Shown here: piece by piece, positions 6,724 through 9,257 of the stretch
How positions within the stretch are numbered: position 1 is the first letter of the stretch
Layout of the letters: the number at the start of each line of letters is the position of its first letter
Position numbers and translations under genes: made by a program
Origin: Spirochaetales bacterium
GTDB lineage: Bacteria; Spirochaetota; Spirochaetia; JAGLYY01
DNA: 9,257 bases
Direction of reading: 5' to 3'
NCBI GenBank assembly: GCA_023131935.1
Contig: JAGLYY010000078.1
Location: forward strand, 1-9,257
Notes under the pieces: generated by a model
The model's input: the letters and a program-made list of their open reading frames with translations, nothing else
What the model was told of the DNA's origin: nothing
Databases searched by the model: none

Positions 6724-6752
6724 TTGACAGCCGTGATTTCTGGAATTACTAT
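6724..6752 (+). promoter_or_regulatory. gdhA promoter, sigma-70 type
   Basis: A perfect -35 TTGACA (6724-6729), a 17-base spacer and a -10 TACTAT (6747-6752, four of six) predict a start near 6759 and a leader of about 29 bases. An inverted pair of hexamers, GTAATT (6712-6717) and AATTAC (6744-6749), flanks the -35 and overlaps the -10; this could be a regulator site but may be chance. Confidence 0.6.
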
Positions 6753-6787
6753 GGGGCCAACTACCACACATAGCAAGGAGAAGCTGC

Positions 6788-8131
6788 ATGAGCGCATATA
6801 CCGAAAAGGTATTCGAGGGACTGAAAAAAAAGTATCATTGGGAAGGTGAATTCCTTCAGGCCGCGAAAGAGGTCATCGATTCCCTTTCAACAATCATCGA
6901 CCAGGAACCTAAATACAAGAAATACAGAATCCTTGAAAGGCTCGTTGAGCCCGAAAGAGTTATCATATTCAGGGTCCCCTGGGTTGATGACAAGGGCGAA
7001 ATTCATGTCAACACCGCTTACCGGGTTGAGTTTAACAGCGCCCTCGGACCCTACAAGGGCGGTTTAAGGTTTCACCCTTCGGTAAACCTCGGAATCCTCA
7101 AGTTCCTCGGTTTCGAGCAGATTTTCAAGAACAGCCTTACCGGTCTTCCCTTGGGCGGCGGTAAGGGTGGAGCTGACTTCGATCCTAAAGGCAAGAGCGA
7201 TCTTGAAGTTATGAGATTCACCCAGTCTTTTATGAGTGAACTCTTCCGTCATATCGGTCCTAACACCGACATTCCTGCTGGTGACATCGGCGTTGGCGGT
7301 CGTGAGATCGGTTATATGTTCGGCCAGTACAAGAAACTGAAAAACGCTTTCGAAGGAGTTTTTACCGGTAAGGGCATAAACTGGGGCGGAAGCCTTATTC
7401 GGCCGGAAGCAACCGGTTACGGCGCGGTATATTTCGCCGAAGAGATGCTCAAGACCCGGAATGAATCCTTCGATGGGAAAAATGTCCTTGTTTCAGGTTC
7501 CGGAAACGTTGCCCAGTATGCCGCGCAGAAGATCAATGAGCTTGGCGGAAAGGTTATTTCCCTCTCCGACTCCGGCGGTTCAATCATTGATAAAGATGGT
7601 ATCAAGGGTGAAAGATGGGAATACCTCATGGACCTCAAGAACAACCGCCGCGGCAGAATCAAAGAGTATGCCGAAGAATTCGGTTGTGAGTACTTTGAGG
7701 GAAAACGCCCGTGGGCACTCTCGAAAGCTGAAGTCGCGCTTCCCTGTGCCACTCAGAATGAAATGAACCTCGAAGAAGCGAAAGCCCTCGTTAATAACGG
7801 TGTCTTCTGTGTTTCCGAAGGCGCGAATATGCCTACCGAACCGAATGCCGTTGACTACTTCATCGAGAAAAAGATCCTCTTCGGACCTGGAAAAGCTGCA
7901 AACGCGGGTGGTGTCGCCACCTCCGGTCTTGAAATGTCTCAGAACAGCATGAGACTTGCATGGACCCGGGAAGAGGTTGATGCCAAACTCCACCAGATCA
8001 TGATCAATATCCACTCAGCTTGTGTTAACGCGTCTGAGCAGGTAGGTACTGTTGGTAACTATGTAAACGGCGCAAACGTTGCTGGTTTCAAGAAGGTTGC
8101 CGACGCAATGATCGACATGGGTGTTGTGTAA
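6788..8131 (+). CDS. gdhA: Glutamate dehydrogenase, hexameric NADP-type
   Basis: This cytosolic enzyme interconverts 2-oxoglutarate plus ammonium and glutamate, normally in the assimilating direction with NADPH. The 447-residue length is typical of the bacterial 50-kDa class. The substrate site is complete: YKGGLRFHPSVN with K90, FKNSLTGLPLGGGKGGADFDPKGK with K114 and catalytic K126, and AGDIGVGGREIGYMFGQY with D166. The segment GVFTGKGINWGGSLIRPEATGYG is characteristic of the NADP-linked enzymes. The nucleotide-binding fold begins at GSGNVA (237-242), followed by LSDSGGS. The ATG at 6788 follows AAGGAG with seven bases between. The gene has its own promoter and terminator, so it is a single-gene unit. 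Cofactor preference is inferred from the overall subfamily; no residue test here is decisive. Nothing is truncated or unusual. Confidence 0.97.
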   Translation: MSAYTEKVFEGLKKKYHWEGEFLQAAKEVIDSLSTIIDQEPKYKKYRILERLVEPERVIIFRVPWVDDKGEIHVNTAYRVEFNSALGPYKGGLRFHPSVNLGILKFLGFEQIFKNSLTGLPLGGGKGGADFDPKGKSDLEVMRFTQSFMSELFRHIGPNTDIPAGDIGVGGREIGYMFGQYKKLKNAFEGVFTGKGINWGGSLIRPEATGYGAVYFAEEMLKTRNESFDGKNVLVSGSGNVAQYAAQKINELGGKVISLSDSGGSIIDKDGIKGERWEYLMDLKNNRRGRIKEYAEEFGCEYFEGKRPWALSKAEVALPCATQNEMNLEEAKALVNNGVFCVSEGANMPTEPNAVDYFIEKKILFGPGKAANAGGVATSGLEMSQNSMRLAWTREEVDAKLHQIMINIHSACVNASEQVGTVGNYVNGANVAGFKKVADAMIDMGVV

Positions 8132-8161
8132 GTGCCATAGATCTTATAAACGATTAATTTT

Positions 8162-8189
8162 GGTCCCCCGGTTTCCGGGGGCCTTTTTT
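8162..8189 (+). terminator. Intrinsic terminator after gdhA
   Basis: CCCCCGG pairs with CCGGGGG across a TTT loop, extended by GG/CC past a single bulged T at 8164, and is followed directly by six T, then ATTT. It starts 31 bases after the gdhA stop codon. Confidence 0.92.
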
Positions 8190-8215
8190 ATTTCCTGCCT
8201 CACAATCCGGTCGAT

Positions 8216-8244
8216 TTTCTACTATTTTAAGAGTATCTTACAAT
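8216..8244 (+). promoter_or_regulatory. Weak candidate promoter for the right-end gene
   Basis: TACAAT at 8239-8244 matches five of six -10 bases, with a poor -35 (TTTCTA, 8216-8221) 17 bases upstream. Because a strong terminator lies just before, the following gene needs a promoter in this gap, and this is the best one I see. The leader would be about 33 bases. Confidence 0.3.
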
Positions 8245-8283
8245 AGGAGTATTACCTCCGTATCGAATAAAAGGGGGAGATGG

Positions 8284-9257
8284 ATGGGGTTATCTTTTCT
8301 ATATAAAGGCACGAAACAGGTGTCTCTTTTGCTCTTTCTGGTTTTTATCAGTTTGGGCCTTTCGGCCCAGAGTACCGACGGGGAACTCTTCAGTTTGGAT
8401 GAGGAGGATCTGTTTTCCGATACCGAAATGGTGGAAGAGATCGATGAGGAGTCCTCCTTTTTAATCAAGGAGTCAGTCACCGAGGACCTCCTGGTTTCGG
8501 AGGGGGTGGAGCTGGGGGGTAGTTTCAGTTGTTCCATGAGCGGGAACTGGAACTGGGTGGGAAAATACATCGACCTGTCGGATCCTGACGATTTTAACTC
8601 CCGCGGCCTGACAGCGGACCTCCATGGGCGGCTTTTTTTTGATGCCCGTCCCGATGCCGATTTCAGGGTCTTCGGGAAAGCGGAGTTTGCCTATCCCTTT
8701 TCTTTTTTCACGGAGGACCCGGAAGGTAATCTTACCGAGGGTTCTATCAGGATCGTTGAGCTTTTCTCCGATTTCAACTGGAAAAACAGGTCGTTCTTTA
8801 AAGTGGGGAAACAGAATATCTCTTCGGGGGTAGGGTATTTCTTCAGTCCCGCCGATGTGTTAAGCCTTGCTTCCATTGATCCTGATGACCCGGAGGCGGA
8901 GCGGGAGGGACCTGTTGCCCTGAAAATTCACTTCCCTTTCAGCACGCACAACCTCTATGGATTTCTCATCATCCCCACCAATGCCCTGTCCGGGGATCTT
9001 GCCGGCGGCGATGTCAGCTATCCTGAGGATGTGGGACTCTCCGCCAGGGGTGAATTTTTCCTCTGGAACTGGGAATTTGGTATTGGGGCCTATTATCAGA
9101 AGAAACGGGTCCCAAGGTTTCTGAGTACTGCCAGCGGATCCTGGGGAGATTTTGATCTCTTTGCTGAAGTTACCGGGAGCTGGGGGTCCGACAGGACCTT
9201 TGTGCAAAAGGAGCCTCTGCCGTACAGCACCTACACGAAGGAGGATGAATTACTCCT
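8284..9257 (+). CDS. Secreted, probable outer-membrane beta-barrel protein, 3' end cut off by the window
   Basis: An open frame runs from the ATG at 8284 to the window edge, giving 324 residues with no stop. A Shine-Dalgarno (AGGGGGAG, 8272-8279) lies four bases upstream. Residues 1-28 form a signal peptide: basic K8 and K11, hydrophobic VSLLLFLVFISLGL, and likely cleavage after A28 in LSAQ. Residues about 33-75 are very acidic (ELFSLDEEDLFSDTEMVEEIDEE). From about residue 85 the chain alternates aromatic and polar residues in short strands, as in outer-membrane barrels, with DARPDADFRVFGK at 120-132 and GKQNISSGVGYFFSPADVL at 175-193. The phrase about SPAD followed by DPDDPEAEREGPVALK recalls porin-like proteins. 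I recognise no named gene. The spirochaete outer-membrane assignment is an inference from this pattern; a secreted non-barrel protein is possible. Confidence 0.75.
   Translation, partial: MGLSFLYKGTKQVSLLLFLVFISLGLSAQSTDGELFSLDEEDLFSDTEMVEEIDEESSFLIKESVTEDLLVSEGVELGGSFSCSMSGNWNWVGKYIDLSDPDDFNSRGLTADLHGRLFFDARPDADFRVFGKAEFAYPFSFFTEDPEGNLTEGSIRIVELFSDFNWKNRSFFKVGKQNISSGVGYFFSPADVLSLASIDPDDPEAEREGPVALKIHFPFSTHNLYGFLIIPTNALSGDLAGGDVSYPEDVGLSARGEFFLWNWEFGIGAYYQKKRVPRFLSTASGSWGDFDLFAEVTGSWGSDRTFVQKEPLPYSTYTKEDELL

Noticed and set aside
7417..8014. Several open frames inside gdhA on both strands
   Set aside because: gdhA is intact with all catalytic motifs, and these frames show no start signals or family motifs.
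8238..8570. Minus-strand open frame, and a similar one at 8860-9207
   Set aside because: Both are opposite the signal-peptide-bearing frame that starts at 8284, lack ribosome binding sites and have low-complexity translations.

Overview
The window looks like chromosomal DNA from a free-living bacterium of roughly 50% GC, most likely a spirochaete of the Spirochaeta/Sediminispirochaeta kind. That placement is an inference from the style of the truncated outer-membrane protein at the right end and from a divergent sigma-like gene; no rRNA or other decisive marker is present. There is no sign of phage, transposon, CRISPR or tRNA.

Left half (minus strand, read right to left): a three-gene cluster. 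It begins with an unusual sigma-70-like protein (2579-3436), continues with an RdgB/HAM1 house-cleaning nucleotide pyrophosphatase (1927-2526) and ends with a zinc oligoendopeptidase of the PepF/M3B family (131-1930). rdgB and pepF overlap by four bases (ATGA). A 9-bp GC-rich hairpin (56-77) follows pepF, and a good sigma-70-type promoter (6-34) then points leftward out of the window.

Middle: a 211-bp divergent intergenic region (3437-3647) separates the sigma-like gene from a large rightward gene. It carries an exact tandem 10-bp repeat containing two TTAACA hexamers, plus a promoter whose -10 lies about 7 bases before the next start codon with no ribosome binding site, suggesting a leaderless mRNA. 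The rightward gene (3648-6647, 999 aa) is the most interesting item. It has one degenerate receiver domain, one apparently intact receiver domain, a conserved linker, a PEP-synthase/PPDK-type ATP-binding domain, and a C-terminal domain with a GPGRWG motif. It lacks the phosphohistidine and PEP/pyruvate domains that a true PEP synthase needs, so it looks like a signal-controlled ATP-using enzyme of unknown reaction. Its 3' end and stop codon lie inside a cluster of AGGCTGTAG-type repeats.

Right half: gdhA (6788-8131), encoding a hexameric NADP-type glutamate dehydrogenase, has its own promoter (TTGACA-N17-TACTAT), a clear Shine-Dalgarno and a strong intrinsic terminator (8162-8189), so it is a self-contained unit. 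After it starts a secreted, probably outer-membrane beta-barrel protein (from 8284) that runs off the right edge. It has a signal peptide, then an acidic stretch, then barrel-like sequence.

The clearly assigned genes are housekeeping functions (peptide turnover, nucleotide-pool cleaning, ammonium assimilation). The candidate new biology is the divergent pair of a sigma-like regulator and a receiver/ATP-grasp fusion sharing one regulatory region.
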